A stretch of DNA of 64,000 nt from Albimonas donghaensis (GCF_900106695.1 NZ_FNMZ01000003.1:434001-498000), one strand, 5' to 3'. Counted from the first letter of the stretch, positions 51,552 to 61,263 are shown. Program-made: numbers and translations. Notes: generated by a model from the sequence alone, not told the origin.

Positions 51552-51581
51552 GGCCGCCCGCGTCCTCCCTCGCGGGCGGCC
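51552..51581 (+). terminator. 11-bp hairpin after phaP
   Basis: GGCCGCCCGCG (51552-51562), loop TCCTCCCT, CGCGGGCGGCC (51571-51581). Perfect stem, 90 nt after the phaP stop, no strong T-run. A smaller GGGTC/GACCC stem lies nearer the stop (about 51475-51494). Confidence 0.55.
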
Positions 51582-51678
51582 GCTTCATGTCCGGGGCCGG
51601 CCTTCCGGCCCGGACTTGCCCGACCCGGCCCGCGCCCGGCATAACGGCCCCCCGCATACCGAACAGGGGGAGCAACCC

Positions 51679-52032
51679 ATGGCCGACGCCGCGCCCGCGC
51701 CCGAGATCACCTTCGACGACTTCCTAAAGGTGGACATCCGCGTCGGCCGCGTCACCCGCGCCGAGCCCTTCCCCGAGGCCCGCAAGCCCGCCATCAAGCT
51801 GTGGGTGGATTTCGGCCCCGAGATCGGCGAGCGCAGATCCTCCGCCCAGATCACCGCCCATTACACGCCCGAGACGCTGATCGGCCGGCAGGTCATGGGC
51901 GTGGTGAACTTCCCCCCCCGCCAGATCGGCCCGGTGCGGTCCGAGGTCCTGATCCTCGGCGCCTATGACGACAGCGGCGTGGTCCTGATCGCCCCCGACC
52001 ACGAGGTCCCGCTCGGCTCCCGCATGATGTGA
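51679..52032 (+). CDS. CsaA-like tRNA-binding-domain protein
   Basis: 117 aa. OB-fold tRNA-binding domain: FDDFLKVDIRVGRVTRAEPFPEARKPAIKLWVDFGPEIGERRSSAQITAHYTPETLIGRQVMGVVNFPPRQIGPVRSEVLILGA. CsaA has been linked with protein export and chaperone activity, and binds tRNA-like folds. AGGGGGAG precedes the ATG 51679. Single gene, convergent with livG. Confidence 0.92.
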   Translation: MADAAPAPEITFDDFLKVDIRVGRVTRAEPFPEARKPAIKLWVDFGPEIGERRSSAQITAHYTPETLIGRQVMGVVNFPPRQIGPVRSEVLILGAYDDSGVVLIAPDHEVPLGSRMM

Positions 52033-52045
52033 GGCCGGCCAACAA

Positions 52046-52115
52046 GGTAGGGCGGGTGCGAACCCGCCGCGCGTCCCGTCCTGCCAACCCGGTAGGGCGG
52101 GTGCGAACCCGCCGC
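52046..52115. repeat. Two copies of a 25-nt GCGA-loop hairpin repeat, 45 nt apart
   Basis: Identical 25-nt copies at 52046-52070 and 52091-52115 (begin GGTAGGGCGGG, end ACCCGCCGC), both preceded by GCCAAC. Each folds into GGCGGGT-GCGA-ACCCGCC, a 7-bp stem with a GNRA tetraloop. They lie between convergent csaA and livG. A related copy in inverse orientation is at 61078. REP-like element. Confidence 0.85.
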
Positions 52116-52154
52116 CTCCCTACGGCCGCCCCCCCGCGCCCCCCTCCGCGCCCC

Positions 52155-52901
52155 TCAATCCTCGCCCAGATAGGCCCGCCGCACCTCCGGGTCGGCCCGG
52201 ATCTCGGCCACGGGGCCGGAGGCGATCACCCGCCCCGCGACCAGCACCGACACCCGGTCCGCCAGCCGGAACACCGCGTCCATGTCGTGTTCGACCAGCA
52301 GGATCGGGGCCTCGGCCTTCAGCGTCTCCAACAGGTCCGCCAACGCGCCCGAACCTTCGGCCCCCAGCCCCGCCATCGGCTCGTCAAGCAGCAGCGCCTT
52401 CGGCCCCAGCGCCAGCGCGCAGGCGACCTCGACCAGCCGCCGCTCGCCATGGGACAGCTCGGCCGTGGGCACGTTCCCGCGCCCCGCCAGCCCGACCCGC
52501 GCCAGCGCCGCCTCCGCCGCCGCGACCAGCGCCCGGTCCCGCCGCACCTGTCGCCAGAAGCGGAAGGACGACCCCTCCCGCGCCTGCGCCGCCAGCATCA
52601 CGTTGCGCCGCGCCGACAGCGGCGCCGCCAGCGACGACACCTGAAAGCTTCGCCCCAGCCCCAGCCGCGCCCGCTCCGCCACGCCGAGCCCGGTCACGTC
52701 GCGCCCCGCCAGCCGCACGCGGCCCGCATCCGGCGCGATCCAGCCCGCGATCTGCCCGATCAGCGTGGACTTTCCCGCCCCGTTCGGCCCGATCAGCGCG
52801 TGGATCTCCCCCGCCCGCAGATCCAGGCTCACGTCGTCGGTGGCGGTCAGCCCGCCGAACGCCTTCCGCAGCCCCTCCACGGCCAGCGCGGGCTCAGTCA
52901 T
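52155..52901 (-). CDS. livG: LivG-type ABC transporter ATPase
   Basis: 248 aa. Walker A GPNGAGKST, signature LSHGERRLVEVA, Walker B ALLLDEPMAGLG, switch His in LVEHDMDAV. Matches the LivG/BraF ATPase of branched-chain amino acid or related importers (ends ADPEVRRAYLGED). The start overlaps the LivM stop by 8 nt. The LivF ATPase usually found next is missing. Last gene of the operon. Confidence 0.93.
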   Translation of the reverse strand: MTEPALAVEGLRKAFGGLTATDDVSLDLRAGEIHALIGPNGAGKSTLIGQIAGWIAPDAGRVRLAGRDVTGLGVAERARLGLGRSFQVSSLAAPLSARRNVMLAAQAREGSSFRFWRQVRRDRALVAAAEAALARVGLAGRGNVPTAELSHGERRLVEVACALALGPKALLLDEPMAGLGAEGSGALADLLETLKAEAPILLVEHDMDAVFRLADRVSVLVAGRVIASGPVAEIRADPEVRRAYLGED

Positions 52902-53880
52902 GCCGCGCCCTCCCGGCCAGCGCGCCCATGATCCCGCCGCGCGCGAACAGCACCACGCCCAGCAGCGCGAGCCCGAGGATCAGCGGCCAGCGCTCGGTCG
53001 CGCCGCCCACGAAGGTCTCCAGCAACACATAGGCCGCGGCCCCGGCCACCGGCCCGACCAGCCGACCGACCCCGCCCAGGATCACGAACACGATCAGCTC
53101 TCCCGACAGGTGCCAGGACAGCATGGTCGGGCTCACGAAGCCGTTGAGATCCGCGTAAAGCGCTCCCGCCCAGCCAGTGATCACCGCCGAGATCACGAAG
53201 CCCGTCAGCCGCACCGGGAACGGGTCGATCCCCGCCGTGGCCAGCCGCACCGGGTTCAGCCGCGCCATGGTCAGCGCCGCCCCGAAGCGCGAGCCCAGCA
53301 GCCGCCCCGACACCGCCAGCGCGACCAGCAGAGCCCCGAAGGCGATCCCGAAAAAGCTCAGCGCATCATAGGTGTCGAGGCCGGGAAACCCGTTCCTCAC
53401 GTAGATCGACAGCCCGTCCTCGCCCCCATAGGCGGGCCAGGAGATGGCGAACCAGTAGATCATCTGCGCGAAGGCCAGCGTGATCATGATGAAATAGACG
53501 CCCGAGGTCCGCAGGCTCAGCGCCCCGATCGCCGCCGCGGCCAGCCCGCAGACCAGCGCCGCCACGCCCCATATGGGCGGCATCCGGTCCGTGCCCTCGA
53601 CCTCGAACGGCCAGGTCAGGATCGGCTCGTAATTCCCCGCATGCCAGGCGATGATCCCGCAGGCGTAGCCGCCCAGCCCGAAGAACGCCGCGTGCCCGAA
53701 GCTGACCATGCCGCCGAATCCCAGCGCCAGGTTCAGCCCGACCCCCGCCAGCCCCAGGATCGCCACCCGCGAGGCGAGGTTCACGTAGAACGGCTCGCCC
53801 GCCGCGTCGGCCCACAGCGCCGCGCCCGCCAGCGCCGCCAGCAGGACCACGCTCGCCACCATCTCGCGCGTTTTATCCAT
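52894..53880 (-). CDS. livM: LivM-type ABC transporter permease
   Basis: 328 aa, 8-9 helices. Blocks: YVNLASRVAILGLAGVGLNLALGFGGMVSFGHAAFFGLGGYACGI, LTLAFAQMIYWFAISW, LTGFVISAVITGWAGALYADLNGFVSP and ELIVFVILGGVGRLVGPVAGA. Overlaps LivH by 8 nt and LivG by 8 nt. Confidence 0.93.
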   Translation of the reverse strand: MDKTREMVASVVLLAALAGAALWADAAGEPFYVNLASRVAILGLAGVGLNLALGFGGMVSFGHAAFFGLGGYACGIIAWHAGNYEPILTWPFEVEGTDRMPPIWGVAALVCGLAAAAIGALSLRTSGVYFIMITLAFAQMIYWFAISWPAYGGEDGLSIYVRNGFPGLDTYDALSFFGIAFGALLVALAVSGRLLGSRFGAALTMARLNPVRLATAGIDPFPVRLTGFVISAVITGWAGALYADLNGFVSPTMLSWHLSGELIVFVILGGVGRLVGPVAGAAAYVLLETFVGGATERWPLILGLALLGVVLFARGGIMGALAGRARHD

Positions 53881-54793
53881 GGGCGGGGAACAGGCCCTGC
53901 GGCCGCCAGACCAGCACGCCCGCCATCAGCACGTAGATCAGCATCGAGGCCAGCGCCGCGCCCACGCCCGAGGCCTCCGATGGCGGCATGAAATTCGAGA
54001 ACCCCATGGGCAGCAGCACCCGCCCCATCGTGTCCACCACGCCCACCAGCAGCGCTCCCACGAAGGCCCCCTTCACCGATCCGATCCCCCCGATCACGAT
54101 CACCACGAAGGCGAGGATCAGCACGGGCTCCCCCATCCCCACCTGCACCGATTGCAGCGCGCCGACCATGGCGCCCGCGAACCCCGCCAGCCCCGCGCCC
54201 AGCGCGAAGACCAGCGTGTAGAGCGTGCGGATGTCGACGCCGAGCGCCCCGATCATCTCGCGGTCGCTCTCCCCCGCCCGAATGCGCATCCCCAGCCGCG
54301 TGCGCGAGATCAGCGCCCAGAGCAGCAGCGCCGCCCCGATCCCCGCCCCGATGATCGCCAGCCGGTAGATCGGATAGGCCGCGCCGCCCGGCAGGCTCAC
54401 CGCCCCCGACAGCGCCGCCGGCGCGTCCAGCCACAGCGGCTGCGGCCCGAAGATCCACCGCGCGCCTTCCGAAAACACCAGGATCAGCGCGAAGGTCGCC
54501 AGCACCTGGTCCAGGTGGTCGCGATCGTAAAGCCGCCGCAGCACCAGCATCTCGACCACCGCGCCGGCCGCCGCCGCCGCCAGCGCCCCTGCGCCCAGAC
54601 CCAGCCAGAACGAGCCCGTCGTCCCCGCCACCCAGGCGCAGACGAAGGCGCCCGTCATGAACAGCGAGCCATGGGCGAGGTTGATCAGCCCCATCACCCC
54701 GAACACCAGCGTCAGCCCCGCCGCCGTCAGGAACAGCATGACGCCGAGCTGCACGCCGTTGAGAATCTGCTCCACCAGCAGCGCCAGCGTCAT
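53873..54793 (-). CDS. livH: LivH-type ABC transporter permease
   Basis: 306 aa, eight helices: VEQILNGVQLGVMLFLTAAGLTLVFGVMGLINLAHGSLFMTGAF, LVFALGAGLAGFAGAMVGALQSVQVGMG, VIVIGGIGSVKGAFVGALLVG and YVLMAGVLVWRPQGLF. Second gene after the binding protein; a palindromic hairpin separates them. Confidence 0.93.
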   Translation of the reverse strand: MTLALLVEQILNGVQLGVMLFLTAAGLTLVFGVMGLINLAHGSLFMTGAFVCAWVAGTTGSFWLGLGAGALAAAAAGAVVEMLVLRRLYDRDHLDQVLATFALILVFSEGARWIFGPQPLWLDAPAALSGAVSLPGGAAYPIYRLAIIGAGIGAALLLWALISRTRLGMRIRAGESDREMIGALGVDIRTLYTLVFALGAGLAGFAGAMVGALQSVQVGMGEPVLILAFVVIVIGGIGSVKGAFVGALLVGVVDTMGRVLLPMGFSNFMPPSEASGVGAALASMLIYVLMAGVLVWRPQGLFPAHG

Positions 54794-54878
54794 CCGCGCC
54801 CCGTCACATGCTTGTCAGTTGAAAATCGCGCGCCGCGGGGTCGGCCCGCGGCCCCTTCGCCCGCCTGGGGGGAAGGGC

Positions 54879-54904
54879 GGGGACGGGCGTCGACGCCCGT
54901 CCCC
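54879..54904 (-). other. 26-nt perfect palindrome after livK
   Basis: Arms GGGGACGGGCG (54879-54889) and CGCCCGTCCCC (54894-54904) are exact complements around TCGA. It is 6 nt after the livK stop and before livH in the operon direction, a place where stable stems raise the level of the binding-protein mRNA over the permeases. Confidence 0.65.
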
Positions 54905-54910
54905 CTCGGC

Positions 54911-56047
54911 TCACATCTTGCAGTCGGCGGCGTAGGCGTCCTGGTGATCCTTCAGCGCCACGCCGACCAGCTTGTTGGTCGGCTTGCCGTCCGGGCCGGC
55001 CACGACCTCACGCACGTAGATGTCCTGGATCGGGTGGTGGTTCGGCCCGAACCTGAACGCGCCGCGGATCGACTCGAACTCCGCCGCCGCCAGCGCCGCG
55101 CGGAACCCGTCCGGGTCCGTCGCCGGGTCGGCCTTGTCCAGCGCCGCCAGGATCAGCTTGGCGGTGTCGTAGCCCTGACCCGCATAGATCGTCGGCACGC
55201 GCCCGTATTTCTCCTTGAACGCCGCCACGAAGGCCTTGGAGGCCGGCACGTCCAGGTCATGCGTCCACTCGGCCGAGTTCTTCACCCCGATCGCCGCGTC
55301 GCCCACCGCGCCGAGAATGATCTCGTCGAAGGAGAAGGCCGGCCCGTAGACCGGGATGTCCACCGCCGCGGCCGTGTACTGCTTCATGAAGGCGATGCCC
55401 ATGCCGCCGGGCAGGAAGAAGAACACCGAATCCGCGCCCGAGGCCCGGATCTGCGCGATCTCCGCCGCGTAGTCGGTCTGGCCCAGCTTGGTGTAGGTCT
55501 CGCCGGCCACGTCGCCCTCGAACATGCGCTTGAAGCCGGTCAGGCTGTCCTTGCCGGCCGGGTAGTTGGGCGCGAGGATGAAGGGCGCGGTCAGCCCCTC
55601 GGCCTTCATGTAGGCGCCCATCGCCTCGTGCAGGTTGTCGTTCTGGTAGGCGACGTTGAAATAGTTCTCGTGGCAGCCCTTGCCCGCCAGCGCCGACGGC
55701 CCGGCGTTCGGCGACACGTAGAACACCCCCTGCCGCACCGCGCCCGGCACCACCGCCATGGCGAGGTTCGAGAAGATGATGCCGGTCATCACCTGCACCT
55801 TGTCCTTCTGGATCAGCTCGTCGGCCAGGCTCTTGGCCACGTCCGGCTTGCGGGCGTCGTCCTTCTCGATGACCGTCACGTCGTCGCGCCCGGCCTGCTC
55901 GACGGCCAGCATGAAGGCGTCGCGGGTGTCGATCCCCAGATGCGAGCCGCCCCCCGACAGCGTGGTGATCAGGCCGATTTTCGTTTCCGCGATGGCCGGC
56001 GCGGCGGCGATGACGGCCGCGACGGCGGCTGCGACGAGCGTTTTCAT
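54911..56047 (-). CDS. livK: LivK-type periplasmic substrate-binding protein
   Basis: 378 aa. Signal peptide MKTLVAAAVAAVIAAAPAIA, then IGLITTLSGGGSHLGIDTRDAFMLAVEQAG, VMTGIIFSNLAMAVVPGAVRQGVFYVSPNAGPSALAGKGCHENYF and YAGQGYDTAKLILAALDKA. Type I periplasmic binding fold; substrate could be a branched-chain amino acid, an amide or a related compound. First gene of the livK-H-M-G operon. Confidence 0.93.
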   Translation of the reverse strand: MKTLVAAAVAAVIAAAPAIAETKIGLITTLSGGGSHLGIDTRDAFMLAVEQAGRDDVTVIEKDDARKPDVAKSLADELIQKDKVQVMTGIIFSNLAMAVVPGAVRQGVFYVSPNAGPSALAGKGCHENYFNVAYQNDNLHEAMGAYMKAEGLTAPFILAPNYPAGKDSLTGFKRMFEGDVAGETYTKLGQTDYAAEIAQIRASGADSVFFFLPGGMGIAFMKQYTAAAVDIPVYGPAFSFDEIILGAVGDAAIGVKNSAEWTHDLDVPASKAFVAAFKEKYGRVPTIYAGQGYDTAKLILAALDKADPATDPDGFRAALAAAEFESIRGAFRFGPNHHPIQDIYVREVVAGPDGKPTNKLVGVALKDHQDAYAADCKM

Positions 56048-56220
56048 GAGGTGCGGCTCCCTGCTGCGATTGTTCATGGGAGATGACACCAAAAATCCGG
56101 GCGGGGAAAGCCGCGGGGCGGCGTCGTCGGGCCTTTGCCGCCGCGTAATCCCGACTCTTTCGCACGGCATACGGGCGGCGCACGCCCGGCGCACGCATGT
56201 CACCCCCCCTTTTTCGGGGG

Positions 56221-57183
56221 TCAGCCCCGCGGATGGGCGGCGGCATGCACCGCGATCAGCCGCGCCTCGTCCAGCCCCGCATAGACCTGCGTGGTGGACA
56301 GGGAGGCATGGCCCAGCAGCTCCTGGATCGCCCGCAGATCGCCCCCCGCCGCCAGCAGATGCGTGGCGAAGGAGTGCCGGAGCGCATGCGGCGTGGCCGA
56401 GGCCGGCAGCCCCAGCCGCGCCCGCGCCGAGGCCATTCTCAGTTGCAGAAGCCGGGGCGAAAGCGGCCCGCCCCGCGCCCCGCGGAACAGCGCGTCATGG
56501 GGCTCAAGTCCATAGGGACACAGGGATAAATAGGTTTCCACGGCCTCCCGCGCCACGGGCAGGACCGGAACCAGCCGCTCCTTCCCGCCCTTGCCGAGAA
56601 TGCGCAGGACCTCCGCCAGGGGCGCGTCCCGCCGCTTCAGCGACAGCGCCTCGGAGATCCGCAGGCCCGAGCCGTAAAGCAGCGTCAGCGCCGCCGCATC
56701 CCGCGCCGCGATCCAGTCGGGCGCATCCGCGGCCTCGGCCTCTCCGATCACCGCGCGGGCCTCTTCCTCGGTGATCGGGCGGGGCAGGCGAGCCGGGGCG
56801 CGGGGGCCGCGGGCGGCGAAAATGGCTGTGTTCTCAATGCCTTCCGACTCGGCCAGCCATTTGAAGAAACTCCGCACGGCCGACAGTTCGCGCTTCAGCG
56901 ACCGGGCCGAAAGCCCCCGCCCCCGCTCCCCCGCCATCCAGGCGCGCAGGTCGGAATGCGCGGTCTCGCCCAGGCTGCGCGGGGTCAGCTCGCCCCCATG
57001 ATGGCGCGTGAGGAACCCGAGAAATCCGGCCACATCGCGGCGATAGGCCTCCAGCGTCGCCGCCGCCGCGCCCTCGGCCGCCGACAGATGCGCCAGCCAG
57101 CGGCCCATCAGCGCCAGCGCCGCCGGAGCGGCGGCCTCGGCGCCCTCATCCGGGGCGCGCGGAGGCGTCAGACCGGCAGCCAC
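56221..57183 (-). CDS. xerC: XerC, site-specific tyrosine recombinase
   Basis: 320 aa. SAM-like N domain (WLAHLSAAEGAAAATLEAYRRDVAGFLGFL) and catalytic domain with Arg in YGSGLRISEALSLKR, GKGGKERLVPVL, HALRHSFATHLLAAGGDLRAIQELLGHASLSTTQVYA (His-x-x-Arg and catalytic Tyr). Resolves chromosome dimers with XerD. GTG 57183 overlaps the DUF484 stop; ATG 57108 would give 295 aa. Operon fsa-DUF484-xerC. Confidence 0.92.
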   Translation of the reverse strand: MAAGLTPPRAPDEGAEAAAPAALALMGRWLAHLSAAEGAAAATLEAYRRDVAGFLGFLTRHHGGELTPRSLGETAHSDLRAWMAGERGRGLSARSLKRELSAVRSFFKWLAESEGIENTAIFAARGPRAPARLPRPITEEEARAVIGEAEAADAPDWIAARDAAALTLLYGSGLRISEALSLKRRDAPLAEVLRILGKGGKERLVPVLPVAREAVETYLSLCPYGLEPHDALFRGARGGPLSPRLLQLRMASARARLGLPASATPHALRHSFATHLLAAGGDLRAIQELLGHASLSTTQVYAGLDEARLIAVHAAAHPRG

Positions 57184-57935
57184 CGCCGCACGGCATGGGC
57201 CACGACGCCGCCGAAGAATTCCAGCAGATCGCCGGCCTGGTCGGGCCCGAAACGGTCGGGGTCCAGCGAACCGAACGCGATCAGCCCCGGCGGCCGCCCG
57301 GCCCCGAATTCCAGCCGCACCAGCGCCTCGGAGCCGATGCGCTCCCCTTCCGCGCCGAACACTTCGCCCGCTTCCGGCCCGGCGGCGCGCAGCACCACCG
57401 CGCGCTCCGGCCCGTCCTCCTCGGCGCCCTGGCCGAGATGGCGGAACATGTAGCTGGCCACGCCCCCATGCAGCAGCCGAACGAAGGGGGCGGGCGGGGC
57501 CGGCTGGTCGGGGCTTTCCTCGCCCTCCACCGCGATGCGCAGGGACTCGACGCCCAGGATCGCGGGGACATGGCGGCCGAGCGCCTCGCACAGATGCCCG
57601 AAATCCTCGGGCTCCAGCACCGCCAGCGCGGCGCGGTGCATCATCACCGTCACCGCCTGGTTGTCATAGGCCGCCGAGACGACCGAGCGGTGCGTCTCCT
57701 CCAGCTGTCCCAGCCGGTTCTCCAGCCGATCCACCAGCGCGCCGCGCAGGTCGACGATGTTGCGCGCCCCCTCCGGCGCCCTCTGGCCCTGGGCCTGGAG
57801 CAGCGCCCGCGCCACCTCGGCGTCGTCGAGCACCGCCTCGGGGCAGGCGAGAATGGCGGCCCGCAGCGCCTCGGGGGTCGCGAACGGGGCGTCCGCGGCG
57901 TCGGCGGGGTCGGCCGGGCTGGGGGCGGTCGTCAT
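57168..57935 (-). CDS. DUF484-family protein
   Basis: 255 aa. Blocks: AILACPEAVLDDAEVARALLQAQGQRAPEGARNIVDLRGALVDRLENRLGQLEETHRSVVSAAYDNQA, MHRAALAVLEPEDFGHL and LIAFGSLDPDRFGPDQAGDLLEFFGGVVAHAVRRWL. GAF-like fold in the C-terminal half. Common neighbour of xerC; function not known. Overlaps xerC by 16 nt. Confidence 0.9.
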   Translation of the reverse strand: MTTAPSPADPADAADAPFATPEALRAAILACPEAVLDDAEVARALLQAQGQRAPEGARNIVDLRGALVDRLENRLGQLEETHRSVVSAAYDNQAVTVMMHRAALAVLEPEDFGHLCEALGRHVPAILGVESLRIAVEGEESPDQPAPPAPFVRLLHGGVASYMFRHLGQGAEEDGPERAVVLRAAGPEAGEVFGAEGERIGSEALVRLEFGAGRPPGLIAFGSLDPDRFGPDQAGDLLEFFGGVVAHAVRRWLPV

Positions 57936-58005
57936 GCGATCCTCCTTGGCGCTGCGCGCGGTCTGGGGGCGGTCAGGGGGCCGTCAGGGGGCGGGGCTCA
58001 GGCGC

Positions 58006-58656
58006 TCAGAACGCCTGGCCGGTCTTGGCCCAGTCCGCCATGAAGGCGGCGAGCCCGGCATCGGTCAGCGGGTGCTTGGACAGCAGCTTCATCACCGAGG
58101 GCGGCATGGTCGCCACATCCGCGCCGATCTTGGCCGCGTCGCGGATATGGTTCACGGTGCGGATCGAGGCGGCGAGGATCTCGGTCTCGTAGCCGTAATT
58201 GTCGTAGATCTGGCGGATGTCGGCGATCAGCTCCATCCCGTCGAGCCCGATATCGTCCAGCCGGCCGATGAAGGGGGAGATGAAGGTCGCCCCCGCCTTG
58301 GCCGCCAGCAGCGCCTGGGACGCGGTGAAACACAGGGTGACATTGACCATGTGCCCGTCATCGGACAGAGCCTTGCAGGCGCGCAGCCCATCCCAGGTGA
58401 GAGGCACCTTGACCGCGATGTTGTCGGCGATCTTCACCAGCTTCTTGCCCTGGACGATCATCTCGTCGGCCTCGGTCGCGGTGACCTCGGCGGAGACCGG
58501 GCCCTCGACGATGTCGCAGATCTCCTTGGTGACCTCGATGATGTCGCGGCCCGACTTGGCGATGAGCGACGGATTGGTGGTCACGCCGTCCACGAGGCCG
58601 GTGGCGGCGAGCTCGCGGATGTCGGCCGTTTCGGCCGTGTCGACGAAGAATTTCAT
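58006..58656 (-). CDS. fsa: Fructose-6-phosphate aldolase / small transaldolase
   Basis: 216 aa. TIM-barrel with Schiff-base Lys83 in AVKVPLTW; blocks [78 protein letters not shown]. The size and pattern are of the small transaldolase (TalC/FSA) family; transaldolase activity is usual in bacteria without a large Tal. First gene of fsa-DUF484-xerC. Confidence 0.92.
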   Translation of the reverse strand: MKFFVDTAETADIRELAATGLVDGVTTNPSLIAKSGRDIIEVTKEICDIVEGPVSAEVTATEADEMIVQGKKLVKIADNIAVKVPLTWDGLRACKALSDDGHMVNVTLCFTASQALLAAKAGATFISPFIGRLDDIGLDGMELIADIRQIYDNYGYETEILAASIRTVNHIRDAAKIGADVATMPPSVMKLLSKHPLTDAGLAAFMADWAKTGQAF

Positions 58657-58803
58657 GGCGTTGCGTCCGATCCCTGGTGGGTTTTGCGCGGAAATGGGCG
58701 GCGCGAGGCGCCGGGCCCGGATCGGTCGCGACCATAGCCCAAGGCGGGCGCCGCCGCCATGGCGCCTGGTTGCGGCGCGCGCGGTCGGCGGGGACGGCGT
58801 TGC

Positions 58804-61050
58804 ATGACGGACTCAGGTCTTTTCGGCTGGATGGACGGGGAGGACGGGTCCGAACCCGGCCCCGACGGCCGTTTCCCCCCCGGCGCGCCGGTCGCGGTGC
58901 TGGTGCCCGCGCCGCTGGACCGGACGCTGGACTATCTCGCCCCGCCCGAGGGCTGCGGACCCGGCGACTGGGTGGAGGTCGCGCTCGGCCCCCGCCCGAT
59001 GATGGGGATATGCTGGGGGCCGGGCTCGGGCGACTACCCGGTGGCCAAGCTTCGCCCCGCGATCCGCCGGCTGGACCTGCCGCCGCTGGGCGCGCCGACC
59101 CGCGCCTTCCTGGAGAAAGCCGCCGACTACACCCTGACCGAGTTCGGCATGATGGCCCGCCTCGCCTCCCGCGCGCCGGGGCTGCGCGCGCCCCCCGGAA
59201 CCCGCAAGGTGCTTCGGCGCGGGACCGGGGAGCCGCCGAAGATGACCCCCGCCCGCGCTCGGGTGCTGGACGTGCTCGACGCCCATGGCGGCCTGCCCTT
59301 CGGCCCCACCGAACTGGCGCGGGAGGCCGGGGTCACGGCCTCGGTGCTCAAGGGGCTGGAGGCCTCGGGCGCCATCGTGGCGGAGGTCGAGCCCCGCGAC
59401 GCGCCCTATGCCCGCCTGAACCCCCATCATCCCGGCGCCGCCCTGTCGGAGGGGCAGGCGGCGGCGGCGGAGGCCCTGCGCGCCTCGGTCGCCTCGGGCG
59501 CCTATTCGACGACCCTGCTGCGCGGCGTCACCGGCTCGGGCAAGACCGAGGTCTATCTTGAGGCGGTCGCCGAATGCCTCGCGCAGGGGCGTCAGGCATT
59601 GGTGCTGCTGCCCGAGATCGCGCTGACCGCCGCCTTCCTCGCCCGCTTCGCCGACCGTTTCGGGGCGCCGCCCGCCGAATGGCACTCGGCCGTGACCGAG
59701 GGCGAACGGCGGCGCTGCTGGCGCGCCGCGGCGTCCGGCGAGGCGCAGGTGGTGGTCGGCGCCCGCTCCGCCCTGTTCCTGCCCTTCGCCGATCTCGGCC
59801 TGGTGGTGGTGGATGAGGAGCATGACGGCGCCTACAAGCAGGAGGACGGCGCGCTCTACCACGCCCGCGACATGGCGGTGCTGCGCGCCAGCCTGAACCG
59901 GGGGACGGTGGTGCTGGCCTCCGCCACCCCGTCGCTGGAGACCTGGGCCAATGCCGAGGCCGGGAAATACGCCCGGCTCGACCTGCCCGAGCGGTTCGGC
60001 GTCGCCGTGCTGCCGGAAATCCGGGCCATCGACATGCGGGTCCATGCGCCCCCGACCGGGCATTGGATCTCCGACCCGCTGGCGCAGGCGGTGGCGGCGC
60101 GGCTGGCGCGCGGGGAGCAGGCGCTGTTGTTCCTCAACCGCCGCGGCTACGCGCCCCTGACGCTGTGCCGGGCCTGCGGGGACCCGGTGTCCTGCCCGCA
60201 TTGCGACGCCTGGCTGGTGGAACATCGCTGGCGCGACCGGCTGGTCTGCCACCAATGCGGGTTCGAAAGCGCGGTGCCCAAGGCCTGCCCGTCCTGCAAG
60301 CGGGAGGACAAGCTGGCCCTGATCGGCCCGGGGGTGGAGCGGCTGGCCGAGGAGGCCGCGGCGCGGTTCCCGCAGGCCCGCGTGGCGATCCTGAGTTCCG
60401 ACATGATGGAGAGCGCGGCCGACCTGAAGGCCCGCGTCGCCGCGGTGGCGGCGGGGGAGGCGGATCTGGTGATCGGCACGCAGCTGGTGGCCAAGGGGCA
60501 CAATTTCCCGCTGCTGACGCTGGTCGGCGTGGTGGACGCGGATCTGGGCCTGCGCGGCGGCGACCTGCGGGCGGGGGAGCGGACGTTTCAGCTGATGCGC
60601 CAGGTCTCGGGCCGCGCCGGCCGGGCGGACCTGCCCGGCGAGGCGCTGTTGCAGACCTACGCCCCCGAGCATCCCGCGATCGAGGCCATTCTCTCGGGTG
60701 AGGAGGAGACCTTCCTGCGCGAGGAGGCGGAACGTCGGCGGGAGGCCGGGGCGCCGCCCTATGGCCGCTACGCCGCGGTGATCGTGTCAGGGACGGACGA
60801 GGGGCGCGTCTGGCGCACCGCCGAGGCCCTGTCGCGGGAGGCGGCCTTGCTGACCCCCGCAGGGGCGGAGCTGCTGGGCCCGGCGCCGGCGCCGATCTAC
60901 CGGATCCGCGGGCGTTTCCGGGTGCGGCTGCTGGCCAAGGCGCCGCGCGGCCCGGCCCTGCAACCGGCGCTGCGGACCTGGCGCGCTTCGGTGAAGCCCG
61001 AGGCCGGGGTCATGGTGCGCATCGACATGGATCCGCAGAGCTTTCTTTGA
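58804..61050 (+). CDS. priA: PriA, primosomal replication restart helicase
   Basis: 748 aa. Walker [17 protein letters not shown] box [23 protein letters not shown], zinc-binding Cys in [17 protein letters not shown] and [19 protein letters not shown], and [26 protein letters not shown]. Starts the replication restart primosome at forks. ATG 58804 (MTDSGLFGW) used; longer frame adds an Arg-rich lead. Divergent from fsa. Confidence 0.97.
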   Translation: MTDSGLFGWMDGEDGSEPGPDGRFPPGAPVAVLVPAPLDRTLDYLAPPEGCGPGDWVEVALGPRPMMGICWGPGSGDYPVAKLRPAIRRLDLPPLGAPTRAFLEKAADYTLTEFGMMARLASRAPGLRAPPGTRKVLRRGTGEPPKMTPARARVLDVLDAHGGLPFGPTELAREAGVTASVLKGLEASGAIVAEVEPRDAPYARLNPHHPGAALSEGQAAAAEALRASVASGAYSTTLLRGVTGSGKTEVYLEAVAECLAQGRQALVLLPEIALTAAFLARFADRFGAPPAEWHSAVTEGERRRCWRAAASGEAQVVVGARSALFLPFADLGLVVVDEEHDGAYKQEDGALYHARDMAVLRASLNRGTVVLASATPSLETWANAEAGKYARLDLPERFGVAVLPEIRAIDMRVHAPPTGHWISDPLAQAVAARLARGEQALLFLNRRGYAPLTLCRACGDPVSCPHCDAWLVEHRWRDRLVCHQCGFESAVPKACPSCKREDKLALIGPGVERLAEEAAARFPQARVAILSSDMMESAADLKARVAAVAAGEADLVIGTQLVAKGHNFPLLTLVGVVDADLGLRGGDLRAGERTFQLMRQVSGRAGRADLPGEALLQTYAPEHPAIEAILSGEEETFLREEAERRREAGAPPYGRYAAVIVSGTDEGRVWRTAEALSREAALLTPAGAELLGPAPAPIYRIRGRFRVRLLAKAPRGPALQPALRTWRASVKPEAGVMVRIDMDPQSFL

Positions 61051-61077
61051 GGCGCCCCAAGGGGTGGGGACGGGGGA

Positions 61078-61095
61078 GGCGGGTTCGCACCCGTC
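61078..61095. repeat. Third copy of the hairpin repeat, inverse orientation
   Basis: GGCGGGT-TCGC-ACCCGTC, the reverse complement of the 52046 core with one change (C to T), so the stem has a wobble. It is 27 nt after the priA stop, again at a convergent end (priA/atpF). Confidence 0.7.
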
Positions 61096-61236
61096 CAGCA
61101 TTCCGCGACCGGCCGGGTCGTCTCGCGCCCCGCCACCCGCGCCAAGGTGCGAACGCCGCGCGGGCGCTCCCTCTCCAACGGCGGATCCGACGACGCGCGG
61201 CTTCGGTTCCGGCACGCGGGGCGCGCGCCCCAACGC

Positions 61237-61263
61237 AAAAGGGCCGCCCGGAGGCGACCCTTT
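61237..61263 (-). terminator. Terminator of the atp operon
   Basis: AAAGGG-cc-GCC, loop CGGA, GGC-ga-CCCTTT: a stem with one internal mismatch flanked by A/T ends; the minus strand ends CCCTTTT. It is about 45 nt after the atpF stop. Confidence 0.7.

Noticed and set aside
52040-52120. tRNA-like GGTGCGAACCC segments
   Set aside because: They look like a T-arm but no acceptor, D or anticodon arms surround them; they are repeat hairpins.
53879-56086. A 735-codon frame antisense to livH and livK
   Set aside because: Arg/His/Gln-rich composition typical of antisense frames; the minus-strand genes have all family motifs.
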